A DNA stretch of 64,000 bases from CBDCGV01 sp965216955 (GTDB taxonomy: Bacteria; Bacteroidota; Bacteroidia; Chitinophagales; JADIYW01): assembly GCA_965216955.1 (NCBI GenBank), contig CBDCGV010000006.1, positions 66,850 to 130,849 on the forward strand, read 5' to 3'. Below the pieces are notes generated by a model. That model worked only from the letters and a program-made list of their open reading frames with translations. It did not search any database and had not been told where the DNA came from. The position numbers were made by a program, and so were the translations under genes. This document shows positions 17,726 through 26,914 of the stretch, piece after piece. Each line of letters opens with the position of its first letter. The first letter of the stretch is position 1.

Positions 17726-18580
17726 ATGAAGAAATATCTATCGTTAGTCAAGTTTAGCCATACTATTTTTGCAATGCCATTTGCTCTGATTGGCTTTGCT
17801 ATCGCAGTTTTACTTCATGGATACTCCTTTGACGCCAAAATTCTACTATTAATGATTGCCTGCATGATCTTTGCAAGAAATGCAGCAATGGCTTTTAATA
17901 GATACATTGATGCAGAGATAGACAGAAAAAATGAAAGAACAATAACTAGAGAAATTCCCAAAGGTGATATATCTAAACGTAGTGCTTTAATATTTGTGAT
18001 TGCTAATTGTATTGCATTTATTGTCGCCACTTTTTTTATCAATCCATTGTGTTTTTACCTCTCTCCTGTTGCTATATTGGTTATTCTGGGATACAGTTAT
18101 ACAAAACGGTTTACGGCACTTTGTCATTTGGTGCTTGGCTTGGGATTATCTTTAGCACCCATTGGAGCCTATTTAAGTTTAAGTGGGCAATTTCATTGGC
18201 TCCCTATTTTGTTTTCATTTGCAGTTCTTTTTTGGGTGAGTGGATTCGACATCATTTACGCACTCCAAGATGAAGCCTTCGACCGATCCAACAAATTGCA
18301 CTCAATACCGGTTTATTTAGGAAAAAGTAAAGCGCTAAAACTTTCAACTATATTCCATCTCCTAACCACTATTTTTCTTTTGTTTGCAGGACTAAAAGCA
18401 AATTTCGGAGTTCTTTATTGGGTCGCTTTTTTAATCTTTACGGGTCTATTAGCTTATCAACACACTATTGTCAAGCCTTACGATCTCTCAAAAGTTAATC
18501 TTGCTTTTTTTACGACCAATGGAATTGCCAGTGTTCTTTTTGGAGTTTTAGTAATTACAGACCTTTTATTTAAGCCATGA
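17726..18580 (+). CDS. UbiA-like prenyltransferase (MqnP/4-hydroxybenzoate type)
   Basis: A 284-residue protein with about eight membrane helices. Both prenyl-diphosphate/magnesium motifs are present: NRYIDAEIDRKNERT (NxxxDxxxD) and YALQDEAFDRSNKLHS. It attaches a prenyl chain to an aromatic acid. Bacteroidota use menaquinone, and this short UbiA-like subgroup includes MqnP of the futalosine route, so a role in menaquinone synthesis is likely but not proven from sequence. Its stop overlaps the ruvX start by four bases. Confidence 0.85.
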   Translation: MKKYLSLVKFSHTIFAMPFALIGFAIAVLLHGYSFDAKILLLMIACMIFARNAAMAFNRYIDAEIDRKNERTITREIPKGDISKRSALIFVIANCIAFIVATFFINPLCFYLSPVAILVILGYSYTKRFTALCHLVLGLGLSLAPIGAYLSLSGQFHWLPILFSFAVLFWVSGFDIIYALQDEAFDRSNKLHSIPVYLGKSKALKLSTIFHLLTTIFLLFAGLKANFGVLYWVAFLIFTGLLAYQHTIVKPYDLSKVNLAFFTTNGIASVLFGVLVITDLLFKP

Positions 18581-19011
18581 GTAAAGTTTTAGCGATCGAT
18601 TATGGTTTGAAAAGAACGGGTTTAGCAATGACAGACGAATTGCAAATAATCGCTTCTGGATTAACTACAGTAGCGACAAAAGACATCTTTGACTTTCTAA
18701 AAGCGCTATTTGCAAAGGAACAAATTGAATTAATTGTCTTAGGTGAACCTAAGGACCTTTTAAATAGAGCATCTGAAACACATCAGAAAGTAATGCTATT
18801 CAAAAGCGAATTAATCAAACGATTTCCTAAAATTCCTGTTCAATTGCTAGATGAGCGATTTACCAGTAAATTAGCGCAGCAAACGATTAATCAAACCGTT
18901 AAGGGAAGAAAAAAAAGAAGAAATAAAGCTTTAATTGATGAGATAAGTGCAACTATTTTATTACAATCTTACTTATTGATGAAAGATTTTCAAAAGCAAA
19001 GAGAACAATGA
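18577..19011 (+). CDS. ruvX: Holliday junction resolvase RuvX (YqgF)
   Basis: A 144-residue RNase H-fold protein. VLAIDYGLKRTGLAMTD carries the first catalytic aspartate, VLGEPKD is the second strand, and LLDERFTSKLAQ and KALIDEISATILLQ the later acidic positions. Family members act on Holliday junctions and on 16S rRNA 5'-end processing. It overlaps ubiA-like upstream and def downstream, each by ATGA. Confidence 0.92.
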   Translation: MSKVLAIDYGLKRTGLAMTDELQIIASGLTTVATKDIFDFLKALFAKEQIELIVLGEPKDLLNRASETHQKVMLFKSELIKRFPKIPVQLLDERFTSKLAQQTINQTVKGRKKRRNKALIDEISATILLQSYLLMKDFQKQREQ

Positions 19012-19571
19012 TATTACCAATTGTGGCATATGGTCACCCCGTATTAAAAAGGAAAGCATCCATTATAGAAAAGGAGGATAAAGAGCTTGTTGAATTAATA
19101 GAAAACATGTTTGAAACCATGTATAATGCAGATGGAGTTGGACTCGCAGCTCCGCAAATAGATAAATCAGTTAGGTTATTTATTGTAGATACAGTTCAGC
19201 TTGAAGATCCTAAAAAAGAGCCAAGTCTCAAGGGTATTAAACAAACTTTTATCAATCCCATCATTCTAGAAGAAAATGGCGAAGAATGGAAATATGAAGA
19301 AGGCTGCTTAAGTATTCCAGATGTAAGAGGCGATGTGTTAAGACAGCCCAATGTTACTATTGAATACTATGATGTTTCTTTTACAAAACATATACAAGAA
19401 TTTGACGGTATAAATGCACGAGTTATTCAACATGAGTATGATCATATAGAAGGCATTTTGTTTACAGATAGATTAAAACCGCTTAAAAAAAGATTGGTTC
19501 GAAATAAATTGGAGAAGATATCAAAAGGCCAAATAAAACAGCGCTATAAGATGAAATTTTATAAGCGCTAA
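19008..19571 (+). CDS. def: Peptide deformylase
   Basis: Removes the formyl group from new proteins, using a bound metal (usually iron). All three signatures are present: GVGLAAPQI, EEGCLSIPDVRG (metal-ligand cysteine) and QHEYDHIEG (two metal-ligand histidines and catalytic glutamate). Length is 187 residues. It is the last gene of the ubiA-like/ruvX/def overlapping operon. Confidence 0.96.
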   Translation: MILPIVAYGHPVLKRKASIIEKEDKELVELIENMFETMYNADGVGLAAPQIDKSVRLFIVDTVQLEDPKKEPSLKGIKQTFINPIILEENGEEWKYEEGCLSIPDVRGDVLRQPNVTIEYYDVSFTKHIQEFDGINARVIQHEYDHIEGILFTDRLKPLKKRLVRNKLEKISKGQIKQRYKMKFYKR

Positions 19572-19588
19572 AATTCTTGGTCGTATTT

Positions 19589-19645
19589 AAATGCAACACT
19601 ATTGCATTTAATGGAAAAGATTCTATATTTGCAACATTATTGCAA
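19589..19645 (+). promoter_or_regulatory. Twin Fur/Zur-like operators over a -33/-7 promoter
   Basis: Two near-identical inverted repeats occur 38 bases apart: ATGCAACACTATTGCAT (19591-19607, arms extending to 8 bp) and TTGCAACATTATTGCAA (19629-19645). Both have a five-base spacer. Between and within them lies a promoter: TTG at 19602-19604, 19 bases, then TATATTTGC (19624-19632), a perfect Bacteroidota -7 box. One repeat covers the -33 element and the other the -7 element, as expected for a repressor. The downstream ZnuD-like receptor points to zinc control by a Zur-type protein, which is inference. Confidence 0.7.
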
Positions 19646-19667
19646 CAATTAAAATAAAATATCTACT

Positions 19668-20225
19668 ATGAAAAATTTATGTTATCTCTTAGCCCTATTT
19701 TTACTAATCGGAACAGGATGTGAAGATGATGCTCCGGAAGCCTTTAATGAACAAGAAGTAATTACAACCGTTATTTATACCCTTATATCTACAGACAATG
19801 ATACAGTTATTATGAAATATCAAGATTTAGATCCAACAGATACTATTGATGCTACTGTATCAATAACAGGTTCGTTAGATACCAACAAAATGTATGCAGG
19901 AAATATTCAAATACTTGATGAAAGTGAAAATTCTGCAGAAGATATTACTACTGAAATCGCTGAAGAAGATGAAGAGCATCAACTTTTCTTTGTTACAGGT
20001 GGTGGACTCGATATGACTTTTGAATACAATGATACTGATGAAGATGGTAACCCTATTGGTTTAAGCACCAAGGTGACTACCAATAATGCATCCACGGGAA
20101 CATTAACCATTACTTTAATACACGAACCTAATAAAACGGCTGCTGGGATCTCTATAGGTAATCCTGGAGTTGCAGGCGGAGAAGAAGACGTACAAGTTGC
20201 TTTTGATTTACGTATAGTAAATTAA
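19668..20225 (+). CDS. Lipoprotein partner of a zinc-type TonB receptor
   Basis: A 185-residue lipoprotein with signal peptide and lipobox ending at C18 (IGTGC), followed by EDD, an acidic context favouring export to the cell surface in Bacteroidota. The body is acidic and threonine-rich beta sequence. It resembles small lipoproteins annotated in flavobacteria as type 1 periplasmic-binding-fold superfamily proteins, which lie beside TonB receptors. Function is not established; surface capture of a metal is an inference. It is the first gene behind the twin operators. Confidence 0.65.
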   Translation: MKNLCYLLALFLLIGTGCEDDAPEAFNEQEVITTVIYTLISTDNDTVIMKYQDLDPTDTIDATVSITGSLDTNKMYAGNIQILDESENSAEDITTEIAEEDEEHQLFFVTGGGLDMTFEYNDTDEDGNPIGLSTKVTTNNASTGTLTITLIHEPNKTAAGISIGNPGVAGGEEDVQVAFDLRIVN

Positions 20226-20285
20226 GAAGGCGTTTTCTTCTTACCTTAGCGTAAGAAGTTCTTGAAAACTCGATTTAACTAAATA

Positions 20286-22629
20286 TTGAATAAGTACTTT
20301 TTACCATTTTTTTTACTAATCTGTCCGCTACTTGTTACTGCGCAAAACTGTGCAATAACAATTAGCGGACAAGTACTTGATAAGGGTACTAATGCTCCTT
20401 TGGAGTATGCAAACATTTATATTGAAGAAAGTGAAACGGGAGATGTATCAGATGAAAATGGAAGCTTTGAAATAAAAAAATTGTGTAATGGTAATTACCA
20501 TTTTCGAATAAGTCATATTGGATGTCACACGGAACATCATTTTATATCCGTTGAAAAAGATACAACACTTATATTTTATCTAGGTCACCACAGTGAATTA
20601 CTTAATGAAGTTGAAATTCACGGACATGCCAATGAGAACTCCAATCAAATAAGCAATTCGATTGATCAAAATGAAATTGCACAACAAAGCAATAAAAATC
20701 TATCAGATTTGATAGAAAATATTGCAGGAGTGAGTGTTTTAAAAAGTGGTGGTGGTATTTCCAAACCAATTATACATGGGTTGTACGGCAACCGCATATC
20801 CATTTTAAATAATGAGATTGTTCAGTCGGGACAGCAATGGGGCAATGACCATGCTCCTGAAATTGACCCGTTTATAGCCGATCACATTTCAGTAATTAAG
20901 GGTGCCGCGGCACTCGAATATTCGGGCAGTTCGCTGGGCAGTATTATTTTGGTTGAAATGGATAAAATAAAAGAAGACCCCCATCTTCATGGAACGGCCA
21001 ATTACATTTTTAACAGTAATGGCCTGGGACATACAGCTAATGTTAAGCTAGAAAAATACAGCAATTGGGCCGCATGGAGAGTAATTGGGACTACTAAGTT
21101 TCAGGGTGATTTTAAAGCACCCAATTATTATTTAACCAATACTGGGAAACGAGAATATAATGTTGCTGCCACCTTGCAAAAAGATTTTTCACCAAGATGG
21201 AAAGGCGAGTTCTACTACAGTTTTTTTCACACACTAAATCGGTATTTTAAGAGGTTCTCATGTTAGTAATATTGATAATCTTAGAAATGCCATTGGGAGA
21301 GATATTCCCGATAAGACCAAAGATCACTTTTCTTATCAATTATCGGTAGCCCCAAGACAAAAAGTCAATCACCACTTACTAAAATTGAAAGCAACTTATT
21401 TAATTAATGATAAAAATGCTATAAATTTTAAATACGGTGGTCAATTCAATCAACGAAAAGAGTTTGATATAAGACGTGCTGGCAGGTCGAGTATACCATC
21501 TCTAAGCATCAATAAAAACACACAATATCTAGATGCAACACACAATGCCTCTTTAAACCAAGATATTCAAATCAAAACAGGATTACAGTATCAGTTTATA
21601 GAAAATAATAATGACAATAGTACAACCAATATATCCCCAACCATTCCTGACTATATATCCAATAGAACAAGTCTATTCTCCACCTTAAAGGGAAAACATA
21701 AAACAGTAACCTACGAACTGGGAGCGCGCTATGACCTGGTATTTTTTAATGGTACAAATTTGGTAAAAGAAATAGAATTTGTAAACGATACCACTTTTTT
21801 TGTTTCTACCAATCTAATTAAATTTGAACATTACTTCCATCCCTTTGCTGTGTCGGCAAGTTTTGGAATAAAACCATCAAAAAATTATAAAACCACACTT
21901 AACTTAGGCTACAACCTTCGAAATCCGGAAATTAATGAATTGTATAGTTCTGGATTGCATCAAGGAGTTAGTGCTATAGAGGAAGGCAATGCCAATCTCA
22001 ACAACGAAAAATCCTTTAAAGTTTTGTGGGACAATGAATGGAGGGTCAAAGATCAGTTATTTATTCAGGCAACGGGATATTTTCAACACATCCAAAACTA
22101 CATCTATTTAAACCCCGCATTTGACACTTTGGTTACTATAAGAGGTGCTTTTTTAAAATTTGATTACGTGCAAGAAGATGCTATAATAGCAGGAACTGAT
22201 ATTTTAATTAAATATGCCCCTAGAGATGATTTAGAAATTGTATCTAAATATGCATTGGTAAGAGGAAGAGAGACGGCATCGAATTTGGCATTGATTAATA
22301 TTCCTTCAGATAATTTATTTGCATCTATTGCTTATACTTTACCTAATACAAAATCACTCCATGAAAGTTATATCTCCTTCAATGGGAAATATGTCTTCAA
22401 ACAAAATAAAATAGAAATAGACCAAGATTATTTACCCCCTCCCGATGGTTATTTTTTATTGGGCTTTAGTGCCGGCACCAATTTACAATTCAAAGAATCA
22501 CAACTAAAGTTGAACCTGCGTATTGAAAACATGCTCAATACAACTTATCGAGATTACTTAAATAGATTGAGATACTTTGCTGATGAGCCGGGAATAAATG
22601 TAAGCTTGGGGCTTAATTATACTTTCTAG
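20286..22629 (+). pseudogene. ZnuD-like TonB-dependent receptor broken by a frameshift
   Basis: The reading frame starts at a TTG (20286) with a signal peptide ending near VTAQ. It encodes a carboxypeptidase-like regulatory domain, then a TonB plug with SKPIIHGLYGNRISIL and QQWGNDHAPEIDPF, the pattern of ZnuD-type zinc/haem receptors. At about 21236-21238 the frame breaks and stops at 21264-21266. The barrel continues in the next frame as IGILRGSHVSNID to the normal C-terminal aromatic end (LGLNYTF). Removing one A from the AAA run at 21236-21238 restores one continuous receptor of about 780 residues. This may be a true mutation, a slippery site or a sequencing error. Confidence 0.85.
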
Positions 22630-22639
22630 CAACTATTAT

Positions 22640-23395
22640 TTATTCTCCTTTAAATGTGCTCCAACTAAACCCAAGAGCCACATAATTCATATCGTGATTG
22701 AGTCCCGTTCCAAAAGAAAAATCTAACTGTAAATTGGGCTTTAATAGATAAGTCATGCCGGCATCAAAATTGGCAATATAATTTTCAAAATTTTCCCACT
22801 CTCCATATGGCTCTATGTAAATGCCTAATTTATCTGTAACACTATAACCTAACGCTAAAGAATTTGTAAAACTGCCCTTATCTCTTCCGAGATAGTCGTA
22901 GCCTAAATTATAACCTACGCCAAATTTATTTCCCAATTCATGAGCGATAGATAACTTATTAATTACGCCTACTTTTTCATTGGTAAATTCTAATGAACCT
23001 GAAGGAATTAAAAGATGTGAAAGAAAAGCCATTTCAAAATTAACTTCCTCTTTTTGAAAACATTGAACCTTAAAACCCAATTCCAAATCACTAATTCCTA
23101 ATTTTCTGGAGGTAATATCTAGATTCCTTGTGCTATTAATTTCGAATTGACTAACTAATCTTAACTCTAACCAATCTAGCACCCCTAATCTAAAAAGTGT
23201 TGAAGGAATGGCTGTATTAATGACTTTATCATCATTTTCATCAATCTCTACTGAAACACCACTTTCAATTTGAAAATTATTTTTAGGTACTGTTGAAGAC
23301 GATTCTGTTTGATCAGGCCTATCGGTGACAATTTCTTGAGAGTAAACAAAACCAACAAACAATATTGAAAATAAAAAAGTAGAAAGTGCTCTCAT
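22640..23395 (-). CDS. Outer-membrane beta-barrel protein, PF13557-like
   Basis: A 251-residue exported protein with a signal peptide ending near VYSQ. ITDRP-type start EIVTDRPDQTESSSTVP and repeated strands ending in aromatic residues match the Phenol_MetA_deg (PF13557) outer-membrane proteins, often labelled transporter. The last residues lack a perfect C-terminal aromatic but FSWST-FKGE is close. Function is unknown. It is convergent with the receptor. A ~90-bp element about 130 bases upstream is repeated upstream of the next gene. Confidence 0.75.
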   Translation of the reverse strand: MRALSTFLFSILFVGFVYSQEIVTDRPDQTESSSTVPKNNFQIESGVSVEIDENDDKVINTAIPSTLFRLGVLDWLELRLVSQFEINSTRNLDITSRKLGISDLELGFKVQCFQKEEVNFEMAFLSHLLIPSGSLEFTNEKVGVINKLSIAHELGNKFGVGYNLGYDYLGRDKGSFTNSLALGYSVTDKLGIYIEPYGEWENFENYIANFDAGMTYLLKPNLQLDFSFGTGLNHDMNYVALGFSWSTFKGE

Positions 23396-23522
23396 TTAAT
23401 GCATTTTGATGTTTGCAAATAAAAGAAAACTATTTAAGACTTTGTAGGACATAAGCTAAAAGCTTTCTCCGAATGGAAAACTGTCCGATTGCTTTCAGCA
23501 ATGGACACGATTAGTTCACTTT

Positions 23523-23613
23523 CTGTTCATGGCTACCAAAACTAAAATAAAGCTTACGTTTGTTCATAATTAACCATGCTACATTAGTCAACACGCAAAA
23601 CTACGAACAGATA
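23523..23613. repeat. Copy A of a ~90-bp element
   Basis: About 85% identical by eye to 25850-25934, in the same orientation, with a six-base length difference near 23540. On the reverse strand it begins with a Bacteroidota -7-like TAGTTTTGC. It lies upstream of the PF13557-type gene and downstream of the leucine-rich-repeat gene. No coding potential is seen. Confidence 0.8.
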
Positions 23614-23629
23614 GAGCATGTTTTTCAAG

Positions 23630-25765
23630 CTATAGGCCCAAAATAAAAGCATTAGGCAGACACATTTTAAGGTTATTTATATCCGTTGAATTAAGATTAT
23701 TTCCCCTAAGAGAAATATAACCAGCAAAAGAACTGCCTAAGTCACATAATGGACGTACATCGCTTATTTGATTATCATACAAGAGTAAATCAGTTAGATT
23801 GGTTAAACCCGAAAGGCTACTTATATCGCTTATTTGATTGCCAGGCAAGTATAAAGTAGTTAGATTGGTTAAACCCGAAAGGCTGCTTATATCGCTTATT
23901 TGATTAACAGACAAGTATAATTTAGTTAGATTGGTTAAACCAGAAAGGCTGCTTATATCGCTTATTTGATTGTCATACAATTCTAAAATATTAAGGTTCT
24001 TTAAACCTGAAAGTGCACTTACATCATTGATTTCTGCACCCCATAAGATTAAACGGGTAAGATTTGCTAAACCAGAAAGTACATCAATATCGTCAATTCC
24101 TCCTCTATCACTGAATAAATATAATGTTCTTAAATTACGGAAGTATTGCAATCCTTCAAGATCATTTAAAAGATCAAATTTGTTATCAAAGCAAATCTCT
24201 GCATTCGCACACAAGCTATCTAAATCCTTTACATCTCCATAAGTAATAGGGCCACTAGGTTTATTAATGGTAGCTCTTACATAGGCTACCAACGCACTAT
24301 CATTAAATGGTATCACAAAATCATCGCTTAAAGTATCGCTGTCTACACCACAGTAATTGATATCTATGGTTTGGCTGCTACCATTAAAAGTAACTTGCAG
24401 TGTATCAACTTTTACCACTCCCGCATCGTTTACCCATACTTTTGTAAATACCTCGTACGCAGTATTCTCATCTACGTCACATAAAAGATCCGTCAACGTA
24501 AACATCCCAGAAACATCCGTAAGACCAGAGAAGAAAATGTTATCGTTGGTTGGGCTGTAAACCGTAAAGTAGCGGTTATCATATACTACATTATCGCAAT
24601 CGGTTAAGGTACCTGTAAGTGTATAATTGCGACTGTTACTTATATCACTGCTGCTTAAAACCAGTGTAATCTGGCCAACAATGCCTGTCTCCTCTTTTAT
24701 TATAGTTTCACAAGGTAATACAATGCGAAATTCTAGGTCTTGTGGTGCACTCAATAGAGTAAACTTTCCATTGCCATCGGTATAAACCCGTGCCAATTTG
24801 CTTTTATCTACTGTTGATCCATAAACATCAATGGCCTGATTGGCAATAACACCCTCGTTTTCGTCTCGTAGTATAACTTCAATAGGCTCAGCATCAAAAT
24901 CAAGATCGAGGTTCCAAGAAGAAAAGTGATTGACTTCCGCAATATATTCACTGCCCTCTTTAACTGCCTTTCCTGCCTCTACCCAAAGTCCATAGGTTTC
25001 ATTAAAATGCCAAAGCGGAATCTCCTCCGGATCGTCAACAGCAGCGGGTAAACGTACCTCTACCCTGCTATTTTCTGCAATTTCTAATGGGTTTCCTGCT
25101 GCATCTGATAACTCCACCGTTACCATACCATATGAGATAAGACCATTGATTGCTTCCTCATCGGTCAATCCTGCCAATACACCCGGTATTTGCTCCGTAA
25201 AACCTGCCGTACTGGGATCAATATAGCGAGCGATCACTTTAACCTCCCCGGTTACCGCTTCACCTGAACTACTAACAATTGCATCCGCAGGGAAATCCAG
25301 CTTCACTTTTCCACCTTCAAACGACAAGTTCCCTCCTGAAGCAGCCGTAAAACTTTGTGCATTTCCTTCAGATAATAGCTGTATAGAAACAGTATTTACT
25401 TGTCCGGCAGTTGGTGTAAATGTTCTAAAGCCATTTAAATAGCTACTCTTTTTTGCAGCTACTACGGCAAACGCTTCGTTAAGCATAATTTCACCAAAGG
25501 AAAAATACCCTTTTTCATCGGTAGTGGTGGTTTCCCCTCCTGCTTTTACCGTAACGCCTGCAATTGGAGCGTTGCTCTCATCCTTTATATACCCCTGTAA
25601 GAAAGCTGCAACGGTTTGCAAACTAACAACCTCCTTTAAACGTTGGTTTTCTTTTTGTACAACTTCATTGTTTTCAATATTTGGAGCTACTTCGCCATCA
25701 CTTTTACAAGCAGTAAAAACTACAAAAAAAGTAAAAACGGTAAAAAGTAAGTTTTTGTAATGCAT
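23630..25765 (-). CDS. Surface lipoprotein with leucine-rich repeats
   Basis: A 711-residue lipoprotein: lipobox cysteine C20 (VVFTAC) followed by KSDGE, an acidic context that suggests surface display. A carboxypeptidase-like regulatory domain (about 52-130, IKDESNAPIAGVTVKAGGE) is followed by several beta-sandwich segments rich in VEVRLP-type strands. The last ~165 residues are internalin-like 22-residue leucine-rich repeats (NQISDISSLSGLTNLTxLYL). Three adjacent repeats are almost identical. The role is probably binding of protein or carbohydrate at the cell surface. A -7 promoter box and copy B of the ~90-bp repeat lie upstream. Confidence 0.82.
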   Translation of the reverse strand: MHYKNLLFTVFTFFVVFTACKSDGEVAPNIENNEVVQKENQRLKEVVSLQTVAAFLQGYIKDESNAPIAGVTVKAGGETTTTDEKGYFSFGEIMLNEAFAVVAAKKSSYLNGFRTFTPTAGQVNTVSIQLLSEGNAQSFTAASGGNLSFEGGKVKLDFPADAIVSSSGEAVTGEVKVIARYIDPSTAGFTEQIPGVLAGLTDEEAINGLISYGMVTVELSDAAGNPLEIAENSRVEVRLPAAVDDPEEIPLWHFNETYGLWVEAGKAVKEGSEYIAEVNHFSSWNLDLDFDAEPIEVILRDENEGVIANQAIDVYGSTVDKSKLARVYTDGNGKFTLLSAPQDLEFRIVLPCETIIKEETGIVGQITLVLSSSDISNSRNYTLTGTLTDCDNVVYDNRYFTVYSPTNDNIFFSGLTDVSGMFTLTDLLCDVDENTAYEVFTKVWVNDAGVVKVDTLQVTFNGSSQTIDINYCGVDSDTLSDDFVIPFNDSALVAYVRATINKPSGPITYGDVKDLDSLCANAEICFDNKFDLLNDLEGLQYFRNLRTLYLFSDRGGIDDIDVLSGLANLTRLILWGAEINDVSALSGLKNLNILELYDNQISDISSLSGLTNLTKLYLSVNQISDISSLSGLTNLTTLYLPGNQISDISSLSGLTNLTDLLLYDNQISDVRPLCDLGSSFAGYISLRGNNLNSTDINNLKMCLPNAFILGL
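23761..24024. repeat. 66-bp tandem repeats encoding leucine-rich repeats
   Basis: CGCTTATTTGATT recurs at 23761, 23827, 23893 and 23959, exactly 66 bases apart, so each unit equals one 22-residue leucine-rich repeat. The first three units also share AGTTAGATTGGTTAAACC. Farther toward the 5' end of the gene the repeat decays. Such in-frame units can change number by slippage or recombination. Confidence 0.9.
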
Positions 25766-25787
25766 AATGGGACTAATTTATTCGGAA

Positions 25788-25795
25788 CAAAGATA
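25788..25795 (-). promoter_or_regulatory. -7 promoter box of the leucine-rich-repeat gene
   Basis: On the reverse strand the sequence reads TATCTTTG, a perfect TAnnTTTG box, 22 bases before the start codon. Confidence 0.5.
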
Positions 25796-25849
25796 AGGGT
25801 TTATGGAATATGGTTGCTTATCAATTGCTTATAATACCATTTTTCTTTG

Positions 25850-25934
25850 CTGTTCATAGCTACGAAAATAAAACTTACGTTTGTTCGTAGTTAACCACGC
25901 TACATTAATCAACACACAAAACAACGAATAGATA
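25850..25934. repeat. Copy B of the ~90-bp element
   Basis: Direct repeat of 23523-23613, sharing for example CTTACGTTTGTTC and GCTACATTA. It lies about 85 bases upstream of the leucine-rich-repeat gene, a placement similar to that of copy A before the PF13557-type gene. Confidence 0.8.
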
Positions 25935-25954
25935 AGGATTTTCACCCCACACCC

Positions 25955-25972
25955 CTTATGCTGTTGCATAAG
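25955..25972. terminator. Hairpin downstream of ilvE, possible terminator
   Basis: CTTATGC-TGTT-GCATAAG forms a 7-bp stem with a four-base loop, 40 bases past the ilvE stop. On the gene's strand it lacks a U-tract, so termination is uncertain. Confidence 0.35.
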
Positions 25973-26011
25973 CTTTTAGTTTTAACAGTTGAAATTAGTC
26001 ATTAGCAAGCA

Positions 26012-26905
26012 TCAAAAATACTCTAAGAAGTTAGTATCCTTACCGGCTACAATTCTTTTATACCTTGTATAGAGTGCATATCCGATAGTATCCTCCCAGT
26101 CGAGTTTCAATTCATGACCATTAATAGATGCAATTCCAGCAATTTCTACTGCAGTCCCCGCAAAAAAAGCACCATCAACATCAATAACCGCTTCGGGGCC
26201 AAATTCTTCTTCAATAACCTCAATACCCATTTGCTTGGCTATTTCAATAATCGTTAAGCGTGTAATGCCTGGAAAAATATTATCTAACGTTGGTGTATAA
26301 AGTTTGCCATCTTTTTCAAAAAAAACGGAGGCCCCAGGTCCTTGAGCGACATACCCATCCACATCTAGCATTAATGCCTCATCATAACCGTTTCGTAAAG
26401 CCTCTTTTGTTGCTAAGATAGAATTGACATAATGCCCACAAACTTTAGTATCAATATGTACCGATTTAGGATGTGGCCTTCGATAAGAGGATATCATAAC
26501 CTTTAAATGATTTCCATCAAAATACCTCCCCCACTTCCATGTAACCATCATTACATTTACCTCATTATTGGGTCTCAAAGTCATATTCTTATCCATAAAG
26601 ATGATGGGCCTGATATAAGCCGAGCTCATTCTATTGGCTTCTATCAGTTCATAAGCGAAATCAATTAACTCTTTGGATGTATAAGGTACTTCTATCTCCA
26701 GCTTTTCAGCTGATTTAAGCAAGCGTTCAAAATGCCGCCTTACCTTAAAAATATGAGGTCCTTGTTCTGTTTTATAAGCTCTTATGCCCTCGTAAACACC
26801 GTAACCATAATGCAATGTTTGATTAAATGGACTTATCCTAAAATCAGGAACATGCCTAAATTCTCCGTTGAAAAACAAATACGTTTTATCTGTATGGTAT
26901 AGCAA
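26012..26905 (-). CDS. ilvE: Branched-chain amino acid aminotransferase
   Basis: A PLP enzyme of fold type IV that interconverts leucine, isoleucine and valine with their 2-oxo acids. HYGYGVYEGIRAYKT, the VCGHYVNSILATKEAL region with the catalytic-lysine context, GYDEALMLDVDGYVAQGPGAS and FPGITRLTIIEIA are the diagnostic segments. The 297-residue length is normal. It starts nine bases after the GH3 gene stop and is probably co-transcribed with it. Confidence 0.93.
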   Translation of the reverse strand: MLYHTDKTYLFFNGEFRHVPDFRISPFNQTLHYGYGVYEGIRAYKTEQGPHIFKVRRHFERLLKSAEKLEIEVPYTSKELIDFAYELIEANRMSSAYIRPIIFMDKNMTLRPNNEVNVMMVTWKWGRYFDGNHLKVMISSYRRPHPKSVHIDTKVCGHYVNSILATKEALRNGYDEALMLDVDGYVAQGPGASVFFEKDGKLYTPTLDNIFPGITRLTIIEIAKQMGIEVIEEEFGPEAVIDVDGAFFAGTAVEIAGIASINGHELKLDWEDTIGYALYTRYKRIVAGKDTNFLEYF

Positions 26906-26914
26906 AGTAATTTA

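Noticed and set aside
23761..24024. CRISPR-like regular spacing of repeats
   Set aside because: The 66-bp units are in frame, encode leucine-rich repeats and have no unrelated spacers.
24357..24560. Forward ORFs inside the leucine-rich-repeat gene
   Set aside because: They are antisense shadows of a gene with strong domain structure and signal peptide.
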